Origin: Rosistilla carotiformis
GTDB taxonomy: Bacteria; Planctomycetota; Planctomycetia; Pirellulales; Pirellulaceae
Direction: 5' to 3'
Assembly (NCBI RefSeq): GCF_007753095.1
Contig: NZ_CP036348.1
Location: forward strand, 1,426,001-1,490,000
DNA length: 64,000 bases
The notes below the pieces were generated by a model. The model saw only the letters and a list, made by a program, of their open reading frames with translations. It was not told where the DNA came from and did no database searches. How positions within the stretch are numbered: the stretch's first letter is position 1; the number at the start of each line of letters is the position of its first letter. Positions 24,786-35,114 of the stretch are shown here, piece by piece. The position numbers and the translations under genes are program-made.

Positions 24786-25064
24786 ATGTTTGGTTTGAGT
24801 CCCTTTGAAATAATTCTGTTTGGCGTGGTCGCAATCCTGCTGTTTGGCAGCAAATTGCCCGAGGTGGCGCGGTCGTTGGGGCAGAGTTACAACCAGTTTC
24901 GTCGCGGTCTTAGCGACCTGCAGGGGCAATTCAAAATCAGCGATTTCACGAACCCCGCGCCTACATCGACAACGAAATTGGAAGACTACGATGAACCGGA
25001 GTACCGTAAACCGGTGGCCCCCAAGTTCACGCCACCACCAGCCAAGAGTGCCAGCGAAGAATAA
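24786..25064 (+). CDS. Second TatA/B-family translocase subunit
   Basis: A 92-residue protein. The ATG at 24786 follows GGAAG and gives the canonical MFGLSPFEIILFG start. The transmembrane helix leads into LLFGSKLPEVARSLGQSYNQ and a longer amphipathic helix (FRRGLSDLQGQFK), then a Pro/Thr-rich tail. The longer cytoplasmic part and Glu in LPEVAR resemble TatB somewhat, but TatA is not excluded. It is paired with the preceding tatA-like gene. Confidence 0.85.
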   Translation: MFGLSPFEIILFGVVAILLFGSKLPEVARSLGQSYNQFRRGLSDLQGQFKISDFTNPAPTSTTKLEDYDEPEYRKPVAPKFTPPPAKSASEE

Positions 25065-25239
25065 TGCGGCTTTGCAGGCTCGCCCTTGGCGTTGCATGGG
25101 CCTCTCTCCTGGACATGCTCAAGTTCCCCTCCGGTTGTTCCGATAAAGTAAGCGTTACGGGTTGGGAAGTTTTTGTCGTGAGTGTCCACTTTTCGTAGAA
25201 TTGGACCGCTCCGGTATCCTCCAAACAAAGGTTGAGCGG

Positions 25240-25677
25240 ATGGGACCGGGACTGCAATTGCTGGCATTCAATTCCGCTGTCGATGTCGCCTCGCAAGTTG
25301 GCAATATTGCGCGGGGGGCGGTGCAAAATTTTGCGGATCTGGTGAAGCCCGAAGCGTCCTCTTCCGAGGGGGAGTCGGCCGCGGCTGTTTCTGATTCGTC
25401 CGCCGACCAGCTCGCTCGGATTCATGCCGCGTTGGCGGAACATCTTCGGCAATTGGAATTGCCCGAGGGGACTTCGCTTCAGATCGAAGTGCAGCGGGAT
25501 GGCCAGGTGCGAATTCAAACCGATGCGGTCAAGCGGCTGGAAATCGAAGATGCGATTGTCCAGGACGACTCACTCGCTGCCGAACTTCGTCAGTATGCCC
25601 AGGGGCGGTCCGTTGGCGATGACTCTTATTTTGTTCATTGGCCGCCGCTGGAACCGGCGGCAATGCTGACTTCGTAG
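25240..25677 (+). CDS. Hypothetical protein, 145 aa
   Basis: The frame is open from 25162, but the ATG at 25240 (MGPGLQLLAFNSAVDV) is the more natural start. An N-terminal helical stretch is followed by a Ser/Glu-rich linker, then an amphipathic helix (ADQLARIHAALAEHLRQLEL) and two beta strands with alternating charges (LQIEVQRDGQVRIQTD). The latter pattern recalls a small flagellar or chaperone-like domain, but I cannot name a family. No membrane segment or signal peptide is seen. Confidence 0.55.
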   Translation: MGPGLQLLAFNSAVDVASQVGNIARGAVQNFADLVKPEASSSEGESAAAVSDSSADQLARIHAALAEHLRQLELPEGTSLQIEVQRDGQVRIQTDAVKRLEIEDAIVQDDSLAAELRQYAQGRSVGDDSYFVHWPPLEPAAMLTS

Positions 25678-25737
25678 TCCCTGGCGGAATCTTACCGCGC
25701 GTCGGATGAATTCCGCGGTCGCATGATCCGGTGTTAC

Positions 25738-27336
25738 CTAACGCGGGTTGGTGCGACGTTCAACGCGTGCTTCGCCGGTGTTCGATTGTGTCGAACGTGC
25801 TGCAAGACGTTGTAGATTGCTCCACGCTTCGGCGGCGTGGTTGGGAACGCTCGCGGTGTCCGTGGACCCGTTTGTTTGAGATTTTGTCTCGACCGTAGCA
25901 GATGGCTGAATTGTCGCTTGGGTAGGGGCGGGGGCCTGCGGCGCGGTGGCATTGAATTTGCTGCCCGAATAGTCGGACCAGCGTCGTCCAAAATTGTCTT
26001 TTCCCGATCCGGGAGCGACCAAAAAGACCATCCCGACGCCAAACAGAAGTCCCGCGGTGATCGAACCCATCAACAGCATGGTGTCGTTGGGACCGACCGG
26101 TTTGTCACCAGTTTGCACGGGGCCAAGGGGCGAGATGAGGTCGATCGAAAGTGCTGCTTGACGCGATGCTTCCGCTTCGTTCAGCGATGCTTCGGCGCGT
26201 TCCAGTAGGTTCGTGCGATGCCCGAAATCGGATAGCAAGTTGCTGTACGTGGTCCGCATTTCGGCCAGTTCGTTCAGGCGGTTGCTCAATTCCTCTTGCT
26301 TCTTCTTCAGCTTGGCAACCCGATCAGTGGCAACACGGATCTGAGGTTCCATCGATTCGATCGATGCTTGCAGTTCATGGCCAATCTTTTCCAGGATCTC
26401 CCGCTGCGCGGATTCCGCGGCCCGCATCTTGGGATGGCTTTCCGTATACAGGCTGCTAAGCGATGATGCTGCCAATTGCGCATCGGTATAGCCATCTTTC
26501 AGTCGCTTCAGCGTCGGTTGGCTGGCCAATAATTCGCCTCCGGAAACCAACAATTGGTCAGGGTCCGCTTGCCCACGTTTGAGAAGCGATTCAAGTTCGC
26601 GGAGTTTTTCAAGTTCCAGTTCGGCTTGCTGTGATTCTTTCTGCAGGTCGGTGAGGACACGCTGCGAATTGCCACTGCCGGCAAAGTTTTCTGTCAGCGA
26701 ACGAAGCTCTCCGAGGTCGCTACCGACACTGGCCTCCAAAGCTTGCAATTTATTATTGGCTTCTTGGCGATATTGGGCGGCAAGGTCGCGCGAGTGCGTT
26801 AGTTCTAGGATGACTCCCGAAAAACGTTCTGCTCGAATCTCGCGCATTGCTTCGGTTAAGCTTTGTCGCATGTAATTGCACAGCTTTTCGGCCCGCTCTT
26901 GACTCGATTCCCGTGTTTCCAGGTAGATCACTTCGGTTGCCCCAAATTCGGAGCCCTTGGGAGGTCGCACGATCACTCGGCTTTTGGCGTCGGATAAATA
27001 GGCTTGCGACGGGCCGTTGGGCAGTTCAGCCAATTCGGGATCCAGTCGCGCCAGCGCCGCCATCAACACATTCCGGTTGTTCGCCAATTCCAGTACGGTT
27101 TCCTGGGCGGCTTTCAGGTCGGTTTGGCTCGCAAACCGTCCCAACAACTCCCCTTCACCGTGCGCTTCATTGCGAATCACCAACGATTGGCTGGCGGAAT
27201 AGGTATCCACGCGAACTCGCGTATACGCATACCCCAAGCCGGTAAACAGAATCGTCGCGCCGGCCCACAATGGAAAATAGGCGCGGATGGTATGGAACAG
27301 GTGACGCCAAGCGATTGGTGCTGCGCTGCCGGACAT
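25738..27336 (-). CDS. Wzz/GumC-like polysaccharide co-polymerase
   Basis: A 532-residue inner-membrane protein. Transmembrane helix 1 lies at about residues 20-38 (FPLWAGATILFTGLGYAY) and helix 2 at about 435-457 (MLLMGSITAGLLFGVGMVFL), with a large periplasmic region between them rich in coiled coil (about 160-400). A Wzz-type N-terminal domain covers residues 15-150. The cytoplasmic tail is Pro/Thr/Gln-rich with no kinase domain, so it is not a BY-kinase. Such proteins set chain length and couple polymerisation to export. An SLBB export lipoprotein lies 2.2 kb upstream on the same strand. A palindrome upstream may control it. Confidence 0.82.
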   Translation of the reverse strand: MSGSAAPIAWRHLFHTIRAYFPLWAGATILFTGLGYAYTRVRVDTYSASQSLVIRNEAHGEGELLGRFASQTDLKAAQETVLELANNRNVLMAALARLDPELAELPNGPSQAYLSDAKSRVIVRPPKGSEFGATEVIYLETRESSQERAEKLCNYMRQSLTEAMREIRAERFSGVILELTHSRDLAAQYRQEANNKLQALEASVGSDLGELRSLTENFAGSGNSQRVLTDLQKESQQAELELEKLRELESLLKRGQADPDQLLVSGGELLASQPTLKRLKDGYTDAQLAASSLSSLYTESHPKMRAAESAQREILEKIGHELQASIESMEPQIRVATDRVAKLKKKQEELSNRLNELAEMRTTYSNLLSDFGHRTNLLERAEASLNEAEASRQAALSIDLISPLGPVQTGDKPVGPNDTMLLMGSITAGLLFGVGMVFLVAPGSGKDNFGRRWSDYSGSKFNATAPQAPAPTQATIQPSATVETKSQTNGSTDTASVPNHAAEAWSNLQRLAARSTQSNTGEARVERRTNPR

Positions 27337-27401
27337 GATTTTTCACTCTGAGGTTCAACACGAAAATTCGAAACAAAGTTGCATCGCAATTCAACTTCTG
27401 C

Positions 27402-27418
27402 TGTAACCCTAGGTTACA
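27402..27418. promoter_or_regulatory. Operator-like palindrome upstream of the Wzz-like gene
   Basis: TGTAACC-CTA-GGTTACA is a perfect 7-bp-arm palindrome in the divergent intergenic region between the Wzz-like gene (start 27336) and the CPBP protease gene (27539). Its size and position fit a dimeric repressor or activator site. Confidence 0.4.
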
Positions 27419-27538
27419 AATAGCGATGGTTCTCTGGACGTCGCCAAGCTGCTACAACACGAACGCTGCACGTGGGGCCTGGTCATAACGGTCGTGCGAA
27501 TTTTTTGTCATCTTCACCATCTTGAGCTGTCTTCTCTG

Positions 27539-28204
27539 ATGCCTGATCCGAAACGCGAAGACCGTTCGCCTGCCGAACGCTTGGATGCCTCGGGAAACTT
27601 CTTTGTGCTGGCTCTCGGCTTTGAAATCGGCCTAGGAGTTGTTGCCGTATTTCTGGGAAGGATCATTGGCCCCGTGGCGAATGATTTCGTGCCGAGGATG
27701 AGCGATCTATGGAGTCTCGGTTGGGGGATTGGGGTGGGGACGCTATGCGCCTTGCCGATGGTCGCTGTGGTTCAGGGGCTGCAGCGTCTGAACATTGCCC
27801 AAGTGGATGAGATCAATCGCCTGGGACGCGAGCAAATTTTACCGATGTTGCGAGGCCTGAACCTGCTCGAACTTGCCGCGTTGTCGATTGCTGCGGGCGT
27901 TGGCGAAGAATTGTTGTTTCGCGGCTGGCTTCAGACCCTGATCACTGGCCCGATATCCGATTGGAATTTGGGTTCGTTGGTGGTCGGTGTCCTGGTGGCC
28001 TCCGCCTTTTTTGGTCTGGCCCATGCCGTGACCAAGCTTTACGTGGTCGTTGTCTTTGCGATGGGCATTCTTTTTGGGACGATGCTGGTGGCGACCGGCA
28101 ATTTACTTGTGCCTATCACTGCCCATGCCCTCTTCGACTTTATCCAGCTGTGGCTGGCGGTCGCCGCTTCCGATAACCAAGCCCCCGTCGCGGGCGCCCG
28201 TTGA
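27539..28204 (+). CDS. CPBP-family intramembrane metalloprotease
   Basis: A 221-residue polytopic membrane protein. The ATG at 27539 (MPDPKRED) is preferred to a GTG at 27494. The three CPBP/Abi motifs are present: GEELLFRGWLQT (EExxxR), FFGLAHAVTK (FxxxH) and ITAHALFDFIQL (HxxxD). Family members are glutamate intramembrane proteases, known for CAAX-protein processing and bacteriocin immunity. It stands opposite the Wzz-like gene and ends 14 bases from the convergent phosphatase-like gene. Confidence 0.88.
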   Translation: MPDPKREDRSPAERLDASGNFFVLALGFEIGLGVVAVFLGRIIGPVANDFVPRMSDLWSLGWGIGVGTLCALPMVAVVQGLQRLNIAQVDEINRLGREQILPMLRGLNLLELAALSIAAGVGEELLFRGWLQTLITGPISDWNLGSLVVGVLVASAFFGLAHAVTKLYVVVVFAMGILFGTMLVATGNLLVPITAHALFDFIQLWLAVAASDNQAPVAGAR

Positions 28205-28218
28205 AAGAAAGGCGTGGA

Positions 28219-29496
28219 CTAAGCCAATAAACGACCTAGGTAATCCTTGAACCCCGCCATTTGATCGGGGGGCGAATCGGGCCCTAAGATCATTGGTCCA
28301 TCTTCCGCTGCGGGATGCAGGCCGTGGCTGCCTCGGACCAAGGTGGGATCTAGCGGAATGACATCCATTTTGTAACGCATTCCAAGCTTTTTCTGCGCCA
28401 ATCGGATTCCGGCTCGCACCTTGGATGTCATGAAAAGTTCGCACGGATCGTAGCCGGGCTTGCGATGAATGTCGACACACCGCGCGAAATCCGGAGCTTG
28501 CGAGTCATCGAGCCAATAGTAATAGGCAAACCACGCGTCGGGTTCCGCTAGCGCGATCCATTCGCCGCTACGAGGATGGTCCAGTTGCAAATCACCCGGC
28601 GCGACAACACTGGCAATTCCATCGATCGATTCCAAAAGTTTGCGGACTTCGCCGAGAACTGTCGGATCGTTGACATATAGATGCGCCAGTTGATGATCGA
28701 CGACCGCAAAAGCACGCGATTCACCCGGCATCAACATTTCGCCGAAGGGCCCGTTCCGAACCGTCAACATTCCCGCGCGGCGCAAATGTTGATTGATCAT
28801 GACCGCTTTGTTGACGGGAACCAAACCATATTCCGACACCACGACAACTTCCGCACCAATTTCATCAGCGGCGTCGATCACGAGCCCTGCACAGGCGTCA
28901 ACTTCAGCCACGCGTTGCGGGTCGTGATCGGGAAATCTTTGGTAGTCGTAGTCGAGATGTGGCAGATAAACCATCGAAAGCTGCGGCTTTTGCTTTCGCA
29001 TCACCATCGCGGTCGCTTCCGCGATCCACTTTGACGATGCCAGTCCCGCACCGGGACCCCAGAAAGCGAAAAATGGGAACGGCCCCAGCTTTTGGGTGAG
29101 GTTGCAGTCGGTGAAGTCGAGGACATCGAAAGCTTTTGAACCGTCGCAACCATAGTGAGGTTTGGGCGTACAGCTCCAGCGAACGGGGGCGGATTGGTTG
29201 AACCACCAAAACATTTTGGCAGTCTCCACCCCATCGTAAAACTTATCACCTTGGATCAATGCATTGTGTTGTTGCCAGAAGCGAATCTCCGCGGTCTCGC
29301 GAAAATACCAACCGTTGCCGACGATACCGTGATCCCGTGGCATCTTCCCGGTCAACATCGTCGCCTGCGAAGTGCACGTGACGGCCGGGATCGGGCTCTT
29401 CCACGCAAGAGGGTTACCCCGTTCAGAGATCCGAGGTGCTAACGCCGCCAGTCGCGGTGTGAGACCGACGACATTAAGAATGCAAACGCGATTCAA
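28219..29496 (-). CDS. Alkaline-phosphatase-superfamily (phosphodiesterase-like) protein with altered metal-site residues
   Basis: A protein of 425 residues if it starts at TTG 29496, directly after the upstream stop; the frame is open to 29679, but that would overlap the SLBB gene by 179 bases. The fold is visible from the family signatures PAVTCTSQATMLTGKMPRDHG (Thr nucleophile region) and DHGIVGNGWYFRE. Metal-site positions differ from the norm: VVGLTP where DGLxP is usual, SEYGL where SDHGM is usual, and LDYDYQRF where DxxGH is usual. It may bind rather than cleave a phospho-compound. It follows the SLBB export gene closely, suggesting co-transcription. Confidence 0.72.
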   Translation of the reverse strand: MNRVCILNVVGLTPRLAALAPRISERGNPLAWKSPIPAVTCTSQATMLTGKMPRDHGIVGNGWYFRETAEIRFWQQHNALIQGDKFYDGVETAKMFWWFNQSAPVRWSCTPKPHYGCDGSKAFDVLDFTDCNLTQKLGPFPFFAFWGPGAGLASSKWIAEATAMVMRKQKPQLSMVYLPHLDYDYQRFPDHDPQRVAEVDACAGLVIDAADEIGAEVVVVSEYGLVPVNKAVMINQHLRRAGMLTVRNGPFGEMLMPGESRAFAVVDHQLAHLYVNDPTVLGEVRKLLESIDGIASVVAPGDLQLDHPRSGEWIALAEPDAWFAYYYWLDDSQAPDFARCVDIHRKPGYDPCELFMTSKVRAGIRLAQKKLGMRYKMDVIPLDPTLVRGSHGLHPAAEDGPMILGPDSPPDQMAGFKDYLGRLLA

Positions 29497-29500
29497 TTTG

Positions 29501-30571
29501 CTAAATACCTGGGACTGCGGAACTGAAACCGAAGCGAATGAATGTCTTGATTGTACCCAGCGTATAGGTAAGCGGGGTCTCTTCGATACTGACAAGATCA
29601 TTAGGGGCGAGACGAATATTTGCCGGCCCCCCCTTCTTTGCGTCTCGAATCGACGCTTCGATAACCACCTCCGAATCATCGGGCCGCTTTCGGATGATCT
29701 TCACCTTGTTCGCTAGGGATTCGCTGAGTCCCCCCGCCTGGCTGATGGCATCCATCAGACGCATATCGCCATCCTTGGGCATCACAATCATATCGGATTG
29801 TCGTACGAGCCCGGTCACATTCACAAACCGTTCCGGCTTTTCGTAAATCATCACGACACTGCCGTCCACCAATTGCAAATGACTTTCGGGAACCTCATTC
29901 AATCGCAAAAGATCCATTTCAAACTGATCGGGCACCGGCGGCGGTACCACCCCGTTTGGATACGATACCTGTTGGGTTTGCGCGATCGAAGCCAACCTCG
30001 CCCCCGTTCCAGGGGGATGCCTGATTTGCGCGACCGTATTAGCTGTTTCCGAAAAGCCCTCGGCCATACTAATGGCGGTCATCAAATCGCTACCGCCCAC
30101 AGGCAATTCATAGGTTTGGGGTTTGTTGACCGCACCGAGTACCGTGACCTGATTGGACCGCCGCTGTTCAATCCGCAACGTTACGTTCGGGGATACGTAA
30201 ACGCCTCGTCGGACCGATTCGAAAGCAAGCAATTTTTCCGCATCGGTAAGCCGCATCCCGGCTACGGGAACCGGGCCCACCAAGGGCACATTCAAAGAGC
30301 CGTCTTCCGCGACTCGAATCGTCCACTCGGGTGGTTTGTCCGTTTCAATGCCTGTTGCAAACGTAACAATCACCGCATCGCCTGGGGTCAAGCGATCGGA
30401 AGGCTGAACCGAGCCGGCCAGCGCCGTCATGTCAATCTTCTTTGCGTTGACAGTTTGCGGCGCGGCAAGATCTTGTGGCAGACTGGCCGCTTGGTAGTTT
30501 GCGGTCGAGCTGCAGCCGAATACGCTGGTCAACGTGATGAAGTACAACGATAGGGGAGCCACTGATTTCAT
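29501..30571 (-). CDS. SLBB-domain polysaccharide export lipoprotein
   Basis: A 356-residue exported protein. The ATG at 30571 gives a lipoprotein signal (YFITLTSVFGC), with Cys the lipidated residue. The Poly_export domain (RLTPGDAVIVTF, IRVAEDGSLNVPLVGPVPVAG) is followed by two SLBB-like units (VTVLGAVNKPQTYELP and FVNVTGLVRQSDMIVMPK). Wza-type relatives form the outer-membrane channel for capsule or exopolysaccharide. The next gene downstream starts about five bases after this stop. This protein is unrelated at close range to the second SLBB protein at 61-62.5 kb, so two export systems are present. Confidence 0.85.
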   Translation of the reverse strand: MKSVAPLSLYFITLTSVFGCSSTANYQAASLPQDLAAPQTVNAKKIDMTALAGSVQPSDRLTPGDAVIVTFATGIETDKPPEWTIRVAEDGSLNVPLVGPVPVAGMRLTDAEKLLAFESVRRGVYVSPNVTLRIEQRRSNQVTVLGAVNKPQTYELPVGGSDLMTAISMAEGFSETANTVAQIRHPPGTGARLASIAQTQQVSYPNGVVPPPVPDQFEMDLLRLNEVPESHLQLVDGSVVMIYEKPERFVNVTGLVRQSDMIVMPKDGDMRLMDAISQAGGLSESLANKVKIIRKRPDDSEVVIEASIRDAKKGGPANIRLAPNDLVSIEETPLTYTLGTIKTFIRFGFSSAVPGI

Positions 30572-30921
30572 GAAAATGGAGTCCGTTCCATTGGATGCAT
30601 ACTGCTTCCGCACATCAACCCATCAAGGTGAGACGACAACCACTCTATATAGCCCCAAATCAAAACACAGCGAAACCCCGATCAAACAACAGAACTGGAT
30701 TTCCCGCAAGATTTGGAGGTAATGCACCGCAAGAAGGGCCCCCTTTCGTTACTTACCGATCTCAACAAGCCCTAGCACCATCCTGCAAGCACCGAGTCGA
30801 ATCATCGCGAACGAATTACATCGCACAAAGAACTACATGGGCACGCCTGAAAGCCAATCTTGAGTCCGACGCTCATCGTTGCAAAGCGATACAGATGAGA
30901 GATCCGCCTGACGTACAAACG
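30572..30921. other. Intergenic region between the SLBB gene and the rRNA operon terminator
   Basis: No gene is supported. A 124-aa plus-strand frame runs through it but ends inside the rRNA terminator and has no ribosome site. The promoter of the SLBB gene should be here; I see no clear consensus. Confidence 0.5.
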
Positions 30922-30965
30922 AAAAAAAGCCTGCTGAGCAAATTAATGCTCAGCAGGCTTTTTAA
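30922..30965 (-). terminator. Intrinsic terminator of the 23S-5S operon
   Basis: A perfect 14-bp stem (AAGCCTGCTGAGCA with TGCTCAGCAGGCTT, loop AATTAA). Read on the minus strand it ends in a run of T (plus-strand A-run 30922-30928). It lies about six bases past the 5S gene. T-rich flanks on both sides could make it bidirectional. Confidence 0.88.
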
Positions 30966-30970
30966 ATAAC

Positions 30971-31076
30971 CCGGCGATACCTACTTTCACGTTGGTATAC
31001 ACTATCATCGGCTCGAAAAGCTTAACTACTGTGTTCGAGATGGGAACAGGTGTGACCTTTTCGATATGGTCGCCGG
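30971..31076 (-). rRNA. rrf: 5S ribosomal RNA
   Basis: On the minus strand the sequence has CCGGCGACCATA at the 5' end, CCCATCTCGAACACAG in loop B/helix III, the conserved GTAGT-containing loop and GTAGGTATCGCCGG at the 3' end, which closes helix I with the start. About 106 nt; ends are approximate to a few bases. Confidence 0.93.
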
Positions 31077-31195
31077 AAAAGATTTGCTGCAGGTATTTCA
31101 CCACAGCAAACCTGAATTCTGGTAATTGGTAGAAGATCATCTAGACCCGTGTCGTAGACAGGATCCTAAAACGTTGTTGCGAGTGCAAGATATCG

Positions 31196-34046
<2,851 letters not shown>

Positions 34047-34573
34047 CCGAAATCTCGAACTCGCTAAACAGCACTCTCGAAAGAGTTTTGTTTTCGCAAA
34101 CACAAGGCTTCAGGGTATCTACCAACGATAAATATTTGCTGCTCTTGTGATACCATGCTTTGCAACGAGCTCTAACGTGAGGTTCGTTACTTGCAATGGT
34201 ATCAACGCTTCAGAAAAACATTGTCAGTGACTATGTTAACCAACTTAAAAGGATTTAAGTCAGCAACATAGAACTGTGGTGTTCTATTAGATGCCTTCTA
34301 CCAATCAACCAAAATGTCAAAGATCGGACGCACTTAAGTCTAGCAAGTGCGTTTAATTGTTCTGATTTGCTGCCCGAAGTTGACATTTGTCAGTGCTTCG
34401 TTTGGCGTGTCAGGTGAGTCGAAAGTTTACAGTTGGTGGCGTTTGTCGTCAACAGCTGTTTTAAGTTTTCAACAAGTTTTGTTTTTTTTCAACGGTTGTT
34501 GTTTTCGCAACAAGTAGTTGAAAAAGGTTATCAAACGGCGTTTGTTTTAGCAACCGTCGTTTGGAGTTTCCAG
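34047..34573 (-). other. tRNA-Ala to 23S spacer with processing stems
   Basis: The 527-base transcribed spacer holds no gene. ATTGGTAGAAG (RNA sense, 34305-34295) is exactly complementary to CTTCTACCAAT (31135-31125) beyond the 3' end of the 23S gene, which would form the long-range stem cut by RNase III. A local hairpin near 34148-34206 pairs TGATACCAT with ATGGTATCA. Confidence 0.65.
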
Positions 34574-34646
34574 TGGAGGTGAACGGACTTGAACCGATGA
34601 CCCCCTGCGTGCAAAGCAGGTGCTCTCCCAACTGAGCTACACCCCC
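34574..34646 (-). tRNA. tRNA-Ala (anticodon UGC)
   Basis: A 73-base cloverleaf read on the minus strand: acceptor GGGGGTG pairs with the CACCTCC end, D-arm AGCTCAGTTGGGAGAGC, anticodon loop CTTTGCA giving TGC, T-arm GGTTCAAGTCC. CCA is not encoded. It lies 5' of the 23S gene, as in many rRNA operons. Confidence 0.95.
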
Positions 34647-34766
34647 TGGATCTTTGCGAGGCGGGATTAGAATCGATGTTGCGGTTTAGTGCAAGGCCTG
34701 ATTCAAAGTTTTCCGTCTCGCTGAAGTTGTTTCGGCATTCGAGTGGTGAAAGCTTTAACAATTCAG

Positions 34767-34840
34767 TGGGTGTACCAAGATTCGAACTTGGGACCTCATC
34801 GTTATCAGCGATGCGCTCTAACCAACTGAGCTATACACCC
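34767..34840 (-). tRNA. tRNA-Ile (anticodon GAU)
   Basis: A 74-base cloverleaf on the minus strand: acceptor GGGTGTA with TACACCC, D-arm AGCTCAGTTGGTTAGAGC, anticodon stem CATCG/CGATG with loop CTGATAA giving GAT, T-arm GTTCGAATC. It is the first gene of the operon here; the usual 16S gene is not upstream. Confidence 0.95.
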
Positions 34841-34895
34841 TCGAAGCCGTGTGAGCGGCCAAGGTTGGCCGGTCACCGTCGCTTCAACGATCCAA

Positions 34896-34923
34896 AGTTT
34901 ACGCAGTTGGCCGCCGCTGTCAA
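34896..34923 (-). promoter_or_regulatory. Promoter of the tRNA-Ile/tRNA-Ala/23S/5S operon
   Basis: On the minus strand TTGACA (34923-34918), a 16-base spacer and TAAACT (34901-34896) lie about 55 bases upstream of tRNA-Ile. A consensus -35 immediately before the tRNA supports a transcript that begins here rather than reading through from a 16S gene. Confidence 0.6.
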
Positions 34924-35114
34924 ACGGGGCTTCGCCGCAAATTCGAAAAAATGGAACACAACTTGCGTTGCGTCGTTCGCTCGAACTCGCTGCTGTAATT
35001 GTCGACTGCTTGTTGGGGCGGACTTGAATCGACATTCCCTTAAAACGACGTTTTGCGTTAAATTCCCGGGATAGAGGCCAACAAATCACCGTGCGACCAA
35101 TAGAAGGAATCGCC

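Noticed and set aside
30595-30969. A 124-aa plus-strand frame between the SLBB gene and the 5S gene.
   Set aside because: It runs into the rRNA terminator hairpin, lacks a ribosome site and has an unlikely composition.
34841-35114. A possible 16S rRNA fragment upstream of tRNA-Ile.
   Set aside because: No 16S landmark such as the anti-Shine-Dalgarno end is present on either strand; only a promoter is seen before the divergent gene.
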